Shown here: positions 24,448-33,681 of the stretch, piece after piece
Numbering within the stretch: the first letter of the stretch is position 1
Layout: the number at the start of each line of letters is the position of its first letter
NCBI RefSeq assembly: GCF_016862435.1
Contig: NZ_BOMY01000034.1
Coordinates: 310,001-374,000, forward strand
DNA length: 64,000 bases
Source: Paractinoplanes tereljensis
Lineage (GTDB): Bacteria > Actinomycetota > Actinomycetes > Mycobacteriales > Micromonosporaceae
Direction: 5' to 3'
The notes under the pieces: model-generated
What the model was told of the DNA's origin: nothing
The model's input: the letters and a program-made list of their open reading frames with translations, nothing else
The model's database searches: none
Made by a program: the position numbers and the translations under genes

Positions 24448-25557
24448 CTAGGCCGACAGTTCGGGGACCTGCGCCGCGTACCGCTGCCGGATGTCGGCCA
24501 GGATCGCCGGCAGCGGGGTGCCCACGTTCACGTACGCCACATTGCGCCCTTGGAAACGCATGCCGCTGGCGAACGTCGATCCGCGGTGCAGCCCGACCAC
24601 CCTCCACCGGTCGTCCAGGACCGGCGAGCCGGACGAGCCGCCCATCGTGTCCGACAGGTACTGCAACTCGGCCGGCGCCGCCTTGATCAGCAGGTTGTTA
24701 CGGATGGCGAACAGCTGTGGCCGCCCGTCCGGGTGCTGGATGACGTTGACCGCGGTGGCGTCGTCCGGGCGTACCGGCGCCAGCGGACCCGCGGCCGGAG
24801 TGAGCGGTGGCCGGCCGGACCCCGGCGCGAGCCGCAACAGGGCGTAGTCGAGCGTCGCGTCCCAGCCGACCAGCTCGGACACCGGTACCGTGACCCCCTC
24901 GACGTCCTCGTGGACGTAGTCGAAACGCACCACCGCCGCGCCGGCTTGCAACCGCAGGTCCGCCTCGCCCGCCGCTGGCTCCCCTTCGGAGCGCGCGTTG
25001 ATCACATGGTGGTTGGTCATCAGCAGGTCGGGCGCGACCACCCAACCTGTACCCAGGAAACGCACCGGCTGCCCGGACCGCAGCACCTGCTGCCCGTCCT
25101 GGTGCCGAGGGATCTGCAGCTTCGCCACCCCGCCGGCCGCGGTGAGCGCACCGTCGAAGAACCCGCGAGGCAGCATGTCGTCCCGCAGCACGATGGCTTC
25201 CTGGATCTCCGGCAGGTCCGCCACCGGAATGCGTGGTGCACCGGACGCGCTGGTCTCCACCTCCGCGAGCGCCAGCCGAAGCACGTCGGCCTCGGCCATC
25301 GTGCCGGCCAGGTTCACCGCGTTCGTCAGGAACAACTTGAGCGGCACCGTGCCGTCGGTGAGGCGGTCGATCCCGTTGAGCTGGTCGAGATCGAGGGTGA
25401 GTCCGATCAACGGCGCCGCGGTGCCGCCGGGCAGCAGGCCACGCAGCGACGGCGGCAGCCCGGTGAGCAACGCCGCGCGGGTGGCCGGGTCATAACCGAG
25501 CACGGTCAGGATCGCTGTGCGGACGTCGGCGAACTCGGGCGGTGCGAGGTAGGACAT
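24448..25557 (-). CDS. Trypsin-fold serine protease with N-terminal EAD-like domain
   Basis: This 369-residue protein has a small all-helical N-terminus (about residues 1-95) that resembles effector-associated domains such as EAD1. A trypsin/V8-fold protease follows. The triad is visible: His184 in LMTNHHVIN, Asp237 in ATLDYALLRL, and Ser309 in GGSSGSPV. No signal peptide is seen, so it should be cytoplasmic. ATG 25557 overlaps the last base of the upstream STAND gene. The predicted role is a regulated effector protease recruited through the N-terminal domain. Confidence 0.85.
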   Translation of the reverse strand: MSYLAPPEFADVRTAILTVLGYDPATRAALLTGLPPSLRGLLPGGTAAPLIGLTLDLDQLNGIDRLTDGTVPLKLFLTNAVNLAGTMAEADVLRLALAEVETSASGAPRIPVADLPEIQEAIVLRDDMLPRGFFDGALTAAGGVAKLQIPRHQDGQQVLRSGQPVRFLGTGWVVAPDLLMTNHHVINARSEGEPAAGEADLRLQAGAAVVRFDYVHEDVEGVTVPVSELVGWDATLDYALLRLAPGSGRPPLTPAAGPLAPVRPDDATAVNVIQHPDGRPQLFAIRNNLLIKAAPAELQYLSDTMGGSSGSPVLDDRWRVVGLHRGSTFASGMRFQGRNVAYVNVGTPLPAILADIRQRYAAQVPELSA

Positions 25558-28328
25558 CAGCCGGACACCTCCCGGGTTACCTCGAGCTCCCACGCCTCGC
25601 GGTAGTCGTCGATTCCGGCCAGCGCCGCGCCGGACAGCGACGCGTGCTCCGCGCGCAGCAGCCTCAGCACCGCCTGAACCAGCGCGCCGGTGTCCGCTCC
25701 GGTCCGGTCTCGCAGCTGCCGCACGATGATCTCCACCACCGTGACCGGGTCGGCCTGACCGTCGGGCAGGGCCAGTTCCGGGAGTTCGGCGATCACCTCG
25801 GCGATCGCCGTACGCAGGTCGATGACTCCACGGGAGGCCAGGAAGGCCAGGTCGTACACGACGACCGGGAACAGTTCGGCGAGCAGGTCGGGGTAATGGG
25901 GGCCGAGCCGGCAGAGCGCCAGCCGGATCAGCGAACGTTCGCGGTCGACGTCTGCGAAGCGGAGCACGTCCAGGGCGCCCGCGAGCCGGTCGCGCAGCGG
26001 ACCTACCGCCGGGTCGCTCGGGTCGTCCTCGTTCTCCGGGTTCCGGACACCCAGGATCTCGGTCAACGTCTGGGCGTACGCCAACCGGGTCCGCATGCGG
26101 TCGGTGACCTCCGCGAGCCGCTGGAGAAACTCCAGGCAGCCGGCCACGTCACCGAGTTCCTCGGCGGCCTGCCCGCGCAGCCAGAGCAGCTCGGCGAGTC
26201 GCCCCTGGTTGCCCACCAGCGGGTACCCGGCGAGCGCCCGGTCGAGCAGGCCGGCGCCGTCGACGTGCCGGCCGAGGTCGAACAACGCCCGCGCCTCGAT
26301 GGTGAACAGCGGGCTGTCCGGTGTCCGCTCGGTGCGTGCGCCCAGCAACTGCAGCACCGACTCGGGGCCGCCGTGCCGTACGTGTTCGCTGGTCTTGCGC
26401 GCGGTGAGCCGTTCCCATTCGTCCAGGTCGGCGATCCGCAGCACCTCGGCCGGCAGCCGGATGCTCATGTGTCCGGCCAGCCAGCGGCGCTGCCCGGGCG
26501 GCAGCTCGTCCACCGCCGAGCGCAGGTACGGCTCGGCCGACCGGGTCCAGCGCCCGTCCAAGGCGGCGGCCGGTTCGTCGAGCATCATCCGGTGGTAGAG
26601 CTCCTCGGCCCGATCGGCCGGTTCGTCCCGCGTCGAGTAGTACCGGACCGCGTACGTGTGAATTGCCCGCACCTGGGCGGGCTGGTCCCGGACCAGCAGG
26701 TCGAGCACCGGCCGCCGGACCTCTTCGCGGTAATGCAGCGAGCCGTCGCTCTCGATGCTGACCAGCGTCTGTTCCCGGCGCAGCCCGTCGAGCAACTGGG
26801 CGGCCCGGTTCGGGGAGATCTGGCCGAGCTCGCAGGCCGGGGCGAGCACGCGCCGGATCACCGCGGCATCCACCCGGCGCAGCACCATGCCGGGGTGGGC
26901 CAGGGTGCGGACGTCCGTGTCGTGGATGTGTTCGAGCAGTCGCTGGTACAGCTGACCGCGGATCAGCTCGGCGCCGATGGCCCAGGTGGACAGGCCGTCC
27001 AGCCCGGTCTTTCCGGGACCGGCCTCGCCCGCCACCCGAGCGGCCAGCCGCAGCGACAGCGGGTTGCCGCCGATCTGCCCGGTGATTCGTTCGGCGACCG
27101 CGTTGTCGGTCACCCCGAGCCGGCGCAGCAGCGTCACCGCCTCGTGCCCAGGCAGTTCACCGAGGAGCAGCTCGTAGACCGGGATCGGGCTGAGGTTCAG
27201 GTCGGGATGTCCGCGGCCGGCGATCAGGATGCGGAGCCGGGGCAGCCGGCGGTGCAGATGGTCCAGCATCGCCCAGAAGCCCAGGAAGTCCTCCTCGGAC
27301 CGGTAGACGACCTCCTCGAAGGTGTCGAATACCAGCACGAACGGAACGCCGGTGGGCACCAGGCGGGCGAACGCGTCGTACAGGGACTCGTCGGCCTTGG
27401 ACAGGTCGGAAAGGCGCGAGACGCGTTCGCTGTACTCACTGGCCCGGCGTTGCAACGAGCCGCGGCGGTCCCGGTAGAGCTCAACCTCGGCGTTGAACGC
27501 GCGCGACTCAGGGCTCGCATCGTCGCCTGCCACCGTCTGTGTGTCCAGCTGCGCGGCTGCCGAGACAAGCACGGTGAACGGCTCTACCAGGTCCAGCGTC
27601 TCGGAATCGAACGGCAGGTAGGCGAACGGGAGGTGGCCGGCGTCGAGGTGGTCCATGAGGAACCGGCCGATCAGCGCGGTCTTGCCGCTGCCACCCGGAC
27701 CCCAGATCGCCAGCATCGACCCGGTCGCCGGGTCGGGTGCGTGCACGAAGAGGTCGATCGCCGCGCGCTCGGCGGCCCGGCCGGTGAAATGATCGTCGAC
27801 GAGGTGTTCGAAGAGAGCCACCGCGGACCGGCGCCGCCGGGCGGCCTCGACCAGCGACCGCGGCGGAAGACCCGGCCGGCCCTCCAGCCCCCACTCGTAC
27901 AGCTGGCGCAGGTTCTCCAGCTCCACGTAGGTCTTGTCGTCCAGAACGATCGGCTTCCCGTCCAGCCAGCGTTCGAACATCAGCTGCATGTCGGTGCGTT
28001 CCCGATCAGGGTTGACCTTGAGCGCGGCCCGCATCCGGCCGGTGGTGCCGAGGCGGCGCAGGGCGTTCCGGCGATGCTCGGTGCGCAGGCAGCGGAGGCC
28101 GGCGTGCCGCCATCCCACGGCCGGCACCGAGTACTCGTTCAGCACGGTGGAGGGTTCGGAGGTGTCCCCGTACGGCCGGATCCGCACCGGGTCGAACACG
28201 TGCAACACCGCCGCCGCGTCAAGGTAGGGCGTGACCCCGCGGGGCAGTGGCACGGCCGTCCGGCGGGCGGCGAACCGTGCTTCCAGCGCGGTGCGTAGCG
28301 ACTCGGAGGTCAGTGGGGGGTCCGTCAT
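25557..28328 (-). CDS. Large STAND-type P-loop NTPase with C-terminal helical repeats
   Basis: This 923-residue protein has a non-enzymatic-looking N-terminal region of about 190 residues. The NTPase core has Walker A GPGGSGKT (210-217), Walker B VLVFDTFEEV (331-340) and a RILIAGRGHPDL sensor strand. A winged-helix-like segment and a long helical C-terminus resembling TPR repeats follow. This is the architecture of STAND signal-transduction ATPases, which oligomerise after sensing a ligand. It overlaps both neighbours by 1-4 bp, so stoichiometric coupling with the two adjacent genes is likely. The trigger is unknown. Confidence 0.87.
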   Translation of the reverse strand: MTDPPLTSESLRTALEARFAARRTAVPLPRGVTPYLDAAAVLHVFDPVRIRPYGDTSEPSTVLNEYSVPAVGWRHAGLRCLRTEHRRNALRRLGTTGRMRAALKVNPDRERTDMQLMFERWLDGKPIVLDDKTYVELENLRQLYEWGLEGRPGLPPRSLVEAARRRRSAVALFEHLVDDHFTGRAAERAAIDLFVHAPDPATGSMLAIWGPGGSGKTALIGRFLMDHLDAGHLPFAYLPFDSETLDLVEPFTVLVSAAAQLDTQTVAGDDASPESRAFNAEVELYRDRRGSLQRRASEYSERVSRLSDLSKADESLYDAFARLVPTGVPFVLVFDTFEEVVYRSEEDFLGFWAMLDHLHRRLPRLRILIAGRGHPDLNLSPIPVYELLLGELPGHEAVTLLRRLGVTDNAVAERITGQIGGNPLSLRLAARVAGEAGPGKTGLDGLSTWAIGAELIRGQLYQRLLEHIHDTDVRTLAHPGMVLRRVDAAVIRRVLAPACELGQISPNRAAQLLDGLRREQTLVSIESDGSLHYREEVRRPVLDLLVRDQPAQVRAIHTYAVRYYSTRDEPADRAEELYHRMMLDEPAAALDGRWTRSAEPYLRSAVDELPPGQRRWLAGHMSIRLPAEVLRIADLDEWERLTARKTSEHVRHGGPESVLQLLGARTERTPDSPLFTIEARALFDLGRHVDGAGLLDRALAGYPLVGNQGRLAELLWLRGQAAEELGDVAGCLEFLQRLAEVTDRMRTRLAYAQTLTEILGVRNPENEDDPSDPAVGPLRDRLAGALDVLRFADVDRERSLIRLALCRLGPHYPDLLAELFPVVVYDLAFLASRGVIDLRTAIAEVIAELPELALPDGQADPVTVVEIIVRQLRDRTGADTGALVQAVLRLLRAEHASLSGAALAGIDDYREAWELEVTREVSG

Positions 28329-29389
28329 GACGTCGTGCTCCCGGTCAGGGTCCGATGGTCGGTCACCTCAGCGAGGTCACTCAGCCGCAAGGCGAGTTCG
28401 GCCAGGTCGGTGACCGGGTCGGCGAACCCCTGCAGCACCTCGGCCTCGGCGACGACGGCCCGTTGATCGTCAGGCGCGATCCCGGCGTGGCCGAGGACCA
28501 CAGCTATCGCGGCGCGCACCGAGTCGAACGGGATCGGCCGCGTCTCCTCGGCGGCGATCATGCCCGGCCGAATGGTCAGAGCGCTGCGGTCGAAGTCGGT
28601 CAGGATAAGCCGGTGCCGGTCCCGGGACACGCCGGTGGTCATCAGGAACGCCAGCTTGGTGATCAGGGTCTGAGTCTCCCGGCGCACCTCCTGCCCGTTG
28701 AATCCGTCCAGCAGGAACCACCAGTCGAAGCCGGAGTTGTTGGCCACGCTCAGCACCCAGTTGGCCAGGTCCTTCGCCCATCGGTCGCCGTTGGTGGTCT
28801 TCGGCGGTTGTTGCGCCGGATCGCCGCCGAGGATGGTGACCAGGTCCCGGGCCAATTCCTCGGCGCCGGTGGACGGCCCCTGCCCCTCCTCCAGCGGAAT
28901 CCGGCAATGCTGGATTCCGCGCCTGGCCGACAGCACGTGGTCCACGAAGTCGCCGGTGTAGGTCTTACCGAACCCGCTCGGGCCGGTCACCACCATGACC
29001 GGCCGGGTCGGCCGGATCTCCAGGAAGTCGCGCAGCGCAGCGCGGGTCGACTGCCGATCCAGGAACGGCAGTTTGCTGATCATTATCAATGCCTCGAACG
29101 GGTCCGGCGCCGGCGGTGGCGGGGTGCGCAGGCGGGCGACGGTCGTTGCGACCTGCAACGGCAGCAGCAGTTCGAGCAGGACGACCACGGCCGGCGGGTC
29201 GTCGTGGTAGGCGTCTTCTGTGCATAGGGCGAGAACACGCTCCACCAGGATCCGCGGCTCGCCGTCGGGTAGCCGCTCGGCGAGCCGGCCGGGGATGGCC
29301 GCAGCCAGCGTCTGGCGCGGCGAAGCGACGGTTGCCACCACCCGCAGCAGCCGGGTCTTGATATCGTCGTACTCGGCGGCGGTCAGCAT
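28325..29389 (-). CDS. P-loop NTPase with N-terminal helical (EAD-like) domain
   Basis: This 354-residue protein has an N-terminal helical domain (about 1-90: LTAAEYDDIKTRLLRVVATV ... ILVERVLALC), which I compare to effector-associated domains. A P-loop ATPase follows, with Walker A GPSGFGKT (136-143) and a Walker B-like WWFLLDGF (223-230) lacking the usual acidic pair, plus a short helical tail. ATG 29389 has GGAG 8 nt upstream; the open frame extends farther but is overlapped by the preceding gene. It may be an adaptor or a weakly active ATPase between sensor and protease. Confidence 0.8.
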   Translation of the reverse strand: MLTAAEYDDIKTRLLRVVATVASPRQTLAAAIPGRLAERLPDGEPRILVERVLALCTEDAYHDDPPAVVVLLELLLPLQVATTVARLRTPPPPAPDPFEALIMISKLPFLDRQSTRAALRDFLEIRPTRPVMVVTGPSGFGKTYTGDFVDHVLSARRGIQHCRIPLEEGQGPSTGAEELARDLVTILGGDPAQQPPKTTNGDRWAKDLANWVLSVANNSGFDWWFLLDGFNGQEVRRETQTLITKLAFLMTTGVSRDRHRLILTDFDRSALTIRPGMIAAEETRPIPFDSVRAAIAVVLGHAGIAPDDQRAVVAEAEVLQGFADPVTDLAELALRLSDLAEVTDHRTLTGSTTS

Positions 29390-29409
29390 GCGGTCCGCTC
29401 CATCGCGGT

Positions 29410-30330
29410 TCAGGCCTTCCAATCGGACAGATTCTTGAAGACCGGCGGCGAGATCCGGGTGCCGGAATTGGTGGTCGGCCCGCCGTAGGCGTGCACTCCC
29501 ACCCCGATCCGGCGGCCGTCCTCGTCGATCACGTAGACCGCGGCGCCGCTCTGCCCGCCGGCCGTGTCCAGGTCGTAGTGGACCTTCGACGGCGCCAGCG
29601 CGGCCACCGCCCGGGCGTCGTACCAGAGCGTGCCCGGCTCCTTGTCGCCCGGATAGCCAGCGATGTTGACCACCCGCTCGGCCAGTTCCTCGTCGGGAAA
29701 CACGCCGAAGCCGAGGGTGCCGACAGTGTCGCCAATCGGAGTGGGCACCACGATCGCGGCATAGTCGTAGTTCTGGTCGCCGCCGTTCGCCCACCCGTGC
29801 ACGGTCCAGAAGCGGTTCGCCGTGACGGCGCCGAACGGCAGGGCCGTACGGTTGCGCCCGGGCATCACCTGAATGCTCAGCACCCAACCATTGCGCGCCG
29901 CCACCGGGCTGTTGTTGATGTAGACGCAGTGCCCCGCGGTGGCCAGCACGTGCGGGGCGATGAACCAGCCGGTGCCGATCCACTGCGACCCGTCCCGCGC
30001 TGTGATCAGCAGCGACGCCATGCTCGACCACGGATAACGGGCGGTGTCCGAGACCGCGACCCGGTCGTCGGCCCCATGCACTGTCTCCATCTGCATCTCG
30101 CCGCCGAACGAGGCAACGCCGATATCGGGCAGCACGGCATCCGGCGCAAGCAGCTCACCGGCCGCCTCCCGGCGTAACCCAGCAATCGACTCCACCACGC
30201 CGTTCGGCTCGATCGGCTCGGCCCGGCCCGGAACCGGAGGCGACAGCTGGACTGCGCCTTCGCTCTCCTCCTCGACCGGCACATTGGTGATCGGGGCGTG
30301 CGGGTCCACCACGCCTGCGACATCGCCCAT
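29410..30330 (-). CDS. V8/trypsin-fold serine protease, first gene of the operon
   Basis: This 306-residue protein has a long polar N-terminus (about 1-95) that looks like a propeptide or docking region. A glutamyl-endopeptidase-like trypsin fold follows, with His134 in ATAGHCVY, Asp189 in NYDYAAIVV and Ser261 in AGGQSGAAV. No Sec or Tat signal is evident. ATG 30330 has GGGGAG close upstream; an ATG at 30363 is in frame but lacks one. It opens a five-gene minus-strand operon and may be activated by, or act on, the downstream NTPases. Confidence 0.87.
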   Translation of the reverse strand: MGDVAGVVDPHAPITNVPVEEESEGAVQLSPPVPGRAEPIEPNGVVESIAGLRREAAGELLAPDAVLPDIGVASFGGEMQMETVHGADDRVAVSDTARYPWSSMASLLITARDGSQWIGTGWFIAPHVLATAGHCVYINNSPVAARNGWVLSIQVMPGRNRTALPFGAVTANRFWTVHGWANGGDQNYDYAAIVVPTPIGDTVGTLGFGVFPDEELAERVVNIAGYPGDKEPGTLWYDARAVAALAPSKVHYDLDTAGGQSGAAVYVIDEDGRRIGVGVHAYGGPTTNSGTRISPPVFKNLSDWKA

Positions 30331-30607
30331 TGTCTCTCCCCTTACATGTGCCGTGACCTGCATCGACGTGGTGTCGCCGTAGAGAGCGAAGCGTCACACC
30401 GGACTTGCCATGGTGTCGAGGCTGGTGTCCTAGATCCGGCCGGTCACGGCCTATCACCCGTTCGGGGACGCGCAGGGAAACCGTCAAGACTCCGGCATTC
30501 AGTGATGTCACGCTGATGTGCGATCTGACATTCAGCCCGGACGGGCGGAAGCTGGCCGCTGACTGGCAGTTGACGCCGCAGCGCCCGCGACCCCCTCCGG
30601 CCCCGCC

Positions 30608-30613
30608 TATAGT
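30608..30613 (+). promoter_or_regulatory. -10 element of the P-loop kinase-like gene
   Basis: TATAGT lies 6 nt before GTG 30620, a near-consensus -10 and a leaderless start. The rest of the 289-bp gap (30331-30619) between divergent genes shows no other clear element. Confidence 0.6.
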
Positions 30614-30619
30614 CGGGAC

Positions 30620-31144
30620 GTGCAGCGTGTCCTCGTCGTGGCAATGTCCGGGGCGGGGAAGACCACCGCGGCGGGGCGGCTGGCTGATGTTCTCGGGCTG
30701 CCGTTCCACGAGATGGACGCCCTCGCCATCGGCCCCGGCTGGGCGACCCCACCGACCTTCGTCGCCGACGTCGAGCGCATCGTCCGGGAGCCCGGCTGGA
30801 TCTTTGATTCGTGGGGGCCGCCGGACGTGCGCGACACGATGTGGGCCGCCGCCGACACCGTGGTGTGGCTCGACTATCCCCGCCGTGTCGTACTGCCCCG
30901 GCTGCTGCGCCGGTCCCTCTCCCGCTCGTGGCACCGGGAGAAGATCTTCGGCGGAAATGTCGAGCTGTGGCGCGACTGGCTGTCCCCGGTGCACCCGTTC
31001 TGGCACGCGGTGACCAACTTCGCCGCCCGGCGCGCCTACCTGGCCGAGCGGACCGCCCGGGAGACGCACCTGCGGACCGTTCACCTGCGCACCCCGGCCG
31101 AGTTCGACACGTGGCTCGCCCTAGTCGTGGGCGATGGCGCGTAG
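30620..31144 (+). CDS. Adenylate-kinase-like P-loop protein (FlaR/topology-modulation type)
   Basis: This 174-residue protein begins with a P-loop (VVAMSGAGKTT), followed by LPFHEMDALAIGPGW, DSWGPPDVRDTMWAAADTVVWLDYPRRVVLPRLLRR and an Arg-rich lid. These are the hallmarks of small nucleotide-kinase-like proteins annotated as DNA-topology modulation FlaR-related. The real phosphoryl acceptor is not known. It starts at GTG 30620 and overlaps the convergent permease gene by 24 bp. Confidence 0.83.
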   Translation: MQRVLVVAMSGAGKTTAAGRLADVLGLPFHEMDALAIGPGWATPPTFVADVERIVREPGWIFDSWGPPDVRDTMWAAADTVVWLDYPRRVVLPRLLRRSLSRSWHREKIFGGNVELWRDWLSPVHPFWHAVTNFAARRAYLAERTARETHLRTVHLRTPAEFDTWLALVVGDGA

Positions 31145-33583
31145 GACATTGAGGCGGGCCGCGCGGGCCGCCGGGGGCAGCGAGGCCAGCACGCCGGTGA
31201 CGACGGCCAGGCCCAGGTAGGCGCCCATCCGGTCCAGCGGCACGACCAGGTCGGTGACGCCCTGGGTCTGCAGGGCCCGGACCGTGGCGGCGCCCAGGGC
31301 GGCGCCGGTCAGGACGCCCAGCAGGGCGCCGAAGATGGAGATCACGGTAGCTTCGGCGGCGGTCATCAGCATGGTCTGGACCCGGTGCAGGCCGACCGCG
31401 CGCAGCAGACCTAGCTCGCGGGTGCGTTCCAGGACCGACAGGGCGACAGTGTTGACGATGCCCAGTACGGCGATCACGACGGCCAGGGCCAGCAGCAGCT
31501 GCACGATCCGCAGGAGACGGTCGGCCTTGGCGTTCTGCTGGGCCGTGTAGGCGGCGCGGTCGCTCACGACCACTTCGGGGCTGTCCGCGAGCAGGGTCGT
31601 CAGCTGCTGCTTCGCCGCGGCCGCGTCGGCTCCGGGGCGCAGCCGCACGAAGGCCTGGGTCGGCTGGCCGGAGCGGAACCCGGCGGCCGCGGAGGCGGGC
31701 AGCAGCCATCCGTTGAGCAGATCGGTATCGGTGTAGACGCCGGCCAGCGTGTACTGCCGGGCCTCACCGCGCGGCAGCCGGACGGTCACCCGGTCACCGA
31801 CGTGCGGGCCGGCTGCGGTCACGTTGCGCTCGTCGACCAGGATCTGGTCGGCGGCGAGGGTGCCGATCCGGCCGGCGGCCACGGTCAGCCCGAGCATGTC
31901 ACGCAGTGCGGGAACGTCGGTGACCGTCTCCACGTACGCCCGCTGCCCGTCGATGTCGGCACCGCCCTCGCCCAGCCCGGTGACCGCCTGCACGCCGGGC
32001 AGGGCGGCGATCCGGGTGAGGACCGCCGGGTCGAAGCCGGCCCGGCCCGCCCCGTTGGCGTCGCCGCTGATCATCAGGTCGGCCCGCACCTGATCCTCCA
32101 CGAGCCGGCCGACGCTGGTCGTCGCGGAGACGAACACGGTGGAGATCCCGGCGAGCAGCGCGACCCCGACCATCAGGGCCGCGGCCGTCGCGGCGGTGCG
32201 CCGCGGGTTGCGCCGGGCGTTGAGCCGCGCCAGCCGCCCCGGCACCGACCAGGCGAACACCCACCCGATCAGTCCGGCCGCCGGCCGCGCGGCGGCCGGC
32301 GTGAGCATGACCGTCCCGGCGAACCCGGCACCCACCCCGCCGAGCAGCAGGGACGCGCTGCCGCCGGCGTAGCCGAACCCCAGCAGCCCGGCTCCGGCGG
32401 CGAACACGACGGCTCCGGCGACCGTGAGCCTGGTCAGCGGCCGTTCGGGTGCCTCGGTGTCGCGCAACGCGGCGATCGGTGGCACCCGCGCCGCGTGCCT
32501 TGCCGGCACCAGCGCGGCCAGCATGGTGACGAGCAGTCCGACGGCGAACGCGGCGCCGACCGCGCTGCCCGGCACGACCAGCGGCGCCCGGGCCACCAGA
32601 GCACCGACTCCGATTCCAGCGGCCAGCCCGGCGACCGAGCCGGCGAACCCGACGAGGGCGGCCTCGGCGAGCACCGAGCCGATCAACTGACGACGGGAGG
32701 CACCCATGGCGCGCAGCAGCGCGAGTTCCCGGGTGCGCTGCGCGACGAGCATCGAGAAGGTGTTGAGGATCAGGAACGCGCCGACGAACAGGGCCACCCC
32801 GGCGAATCCCAGCAGGAGGTCGTTGGTCAGGCTCAGCGAACGGCCACGGTCGGCGCCGTCGGCGATGCTGACCTGTTCCCCGGTCCGGACCCGGTAGCCG
32901 GAGCCGAGGGCCTCGGCGACCCGCTGCCGCAGCTCCGGCGCGGACACGCCGGCGCGGGCGGCGACCGAGATCGACGAGTACGCGCCCGGCGCGCCGAGCA
33001 TGACCGTCTGCGCGACCGGTTCGGTGAACGCGACCACCTGCTGCTCGGTGTCGGGGTAGTCGAAGACGCCGACGACGGTGAACGTGCGCTTCGGTCGCAG
33101 GGTCAGAACCGCGGCCTGGTCGCCGACCCGCACACCGGCGGTCCGGGCGAGCGCGGCACTGATCGCGATCTCGGTGTCGAGTCCCGGGCCGCGCCCGTCG
33201 CGCAGCTGCGCCGCGCGGCCCAGGCCCGGCCAGCTGACGCCCAGGCGGGCCTGATCCGGCGAGGACACGACCTTGCCGGATGCGCCGATCAACCGGGCGC
33301 CGTCGGCGGACACCACGCCGGTCGCGGCGGCCACCCCGTCCACCGTGGCCAGCCGGGCGGTCAGTGCGGCCGGCACGCCGGCGGCGGAGATCGGGTCGGC
33401 CGAGCTCACCACCACGTCGGTGCCGGCCTGCACCCGGCGGGCGACGTCGGTGTAGGAGCCGCCGAGGGTGGCGGTGAGGATCAGCGCGCCCGCAACGAAC
33501 GTGACCCCGAGCATCACCGCCAGCCCCGACAGCATCAGCCGGCGCCACCGAAACACGGTCCCCTTGACGATCATTCGCAGCAC
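31121..33583 (-). CDS. FtsX/MacB-type ABC transporter permease (orphan)
   Basis: This 820-residue protein has a first transmembrane helix (LMLSGLAVMLGVTFVAGALIL), a MacB-like extracytoplasmic domain, three helices with RTRELALLRAMGASRRQLIG, a second extracytoplasmic domain, and three more helices with RTRELGLLRAVGLHRVQ. The duplicated FtsX domain is typical of lipoprotein or peptide export permeases. GTG 33583 gives the family start VLRMIVKGTVFRWRRL. Normally an ATPase gene is adjacent; none is present here, so the energy subunit must lie elsewhere. Confidence 0.9.
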   Translation of the reverse strand: MLRMIVKGTVFRWRRLMLSGLAVMLGVTFVAGALILTATLGGSYTDVARRVQAGTDVVVSSADPISAAGVPAALTARLATVDGVAAATGVVSADGARLIGASGKVVSSPDQARLGVSWPGLGRAAQLRDGRGPGLDTEIAISAALARTAGVRVGDQAAVLTLRPKRTFTVVGVFDYPDTEQQVVAFTEPVAQTVMLGAPGAYSSISVAARAGVSAPELRQRVAEALGSGYRVRTGEQVSIADGADRGRSLSLTNDLLLGFAGVALFVGAFLILNTFSMLVAQRTRELALLRAMGASRRQLIGSVLAEAALVGFAGSVAGLAAGIGVGALVARAPLVVPGSAVGAAFAVGLLVTMLAALVPARHAARVPPIAALRDTEAPERPLTRLTVAGAVVFAAGAGLLGFGYAGGSASLLLGGVGAGFAGTVMLTPAAARPAAGLIGWVFAWSVPGRLARLNARRNPRRTAATAAALMVGVALLAGISTVFVSATTSVGRLVEDQVRADLMISGDANGAGRAGFDPAVLTRIAALPGVQAVTGLGEGGADIDGQRAYVETVTDVPALRDMLGLTVAAGRIGTLAADQILVDERNVTAAGPHVGDRVTVRLPRGEARQYTLAGVYTDTDLLNGWLLPASAAAGFRSGQPTQAFVRLRPGADAAAAKQQLTTLLADSPEVVVSDRAAYTAQQNAKADRLLRIVQLLLALAVVIAVLGIVNTVALSVLERTRELGLLRAVGLHRVQTMLMTAAEATVISIFGALLGVLTGAALGAATVRALQTQGVTDLVVPLDRMGAYLGLAVVTGVLASLPPAARAARLNVLRAIAHD

Positions 33584-33681
33584 CGGACCATCCTCGCCCG
33601 CGGGCGGTGCCCGGTCGTCAGACCTCAGAACGACGCCATGGCCGTACTGATCTCGGGGAAGGTCCGGATATCGCCTCAGGG

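Noticed and set aside
25542..28298. 918-residue plus-strand frame opposite the STAND ATPase
   Set aside because: The minus strand carries Walker motifs and overlapping operon junctions; the plus frame is Gln/Arg/Val-rich noise.
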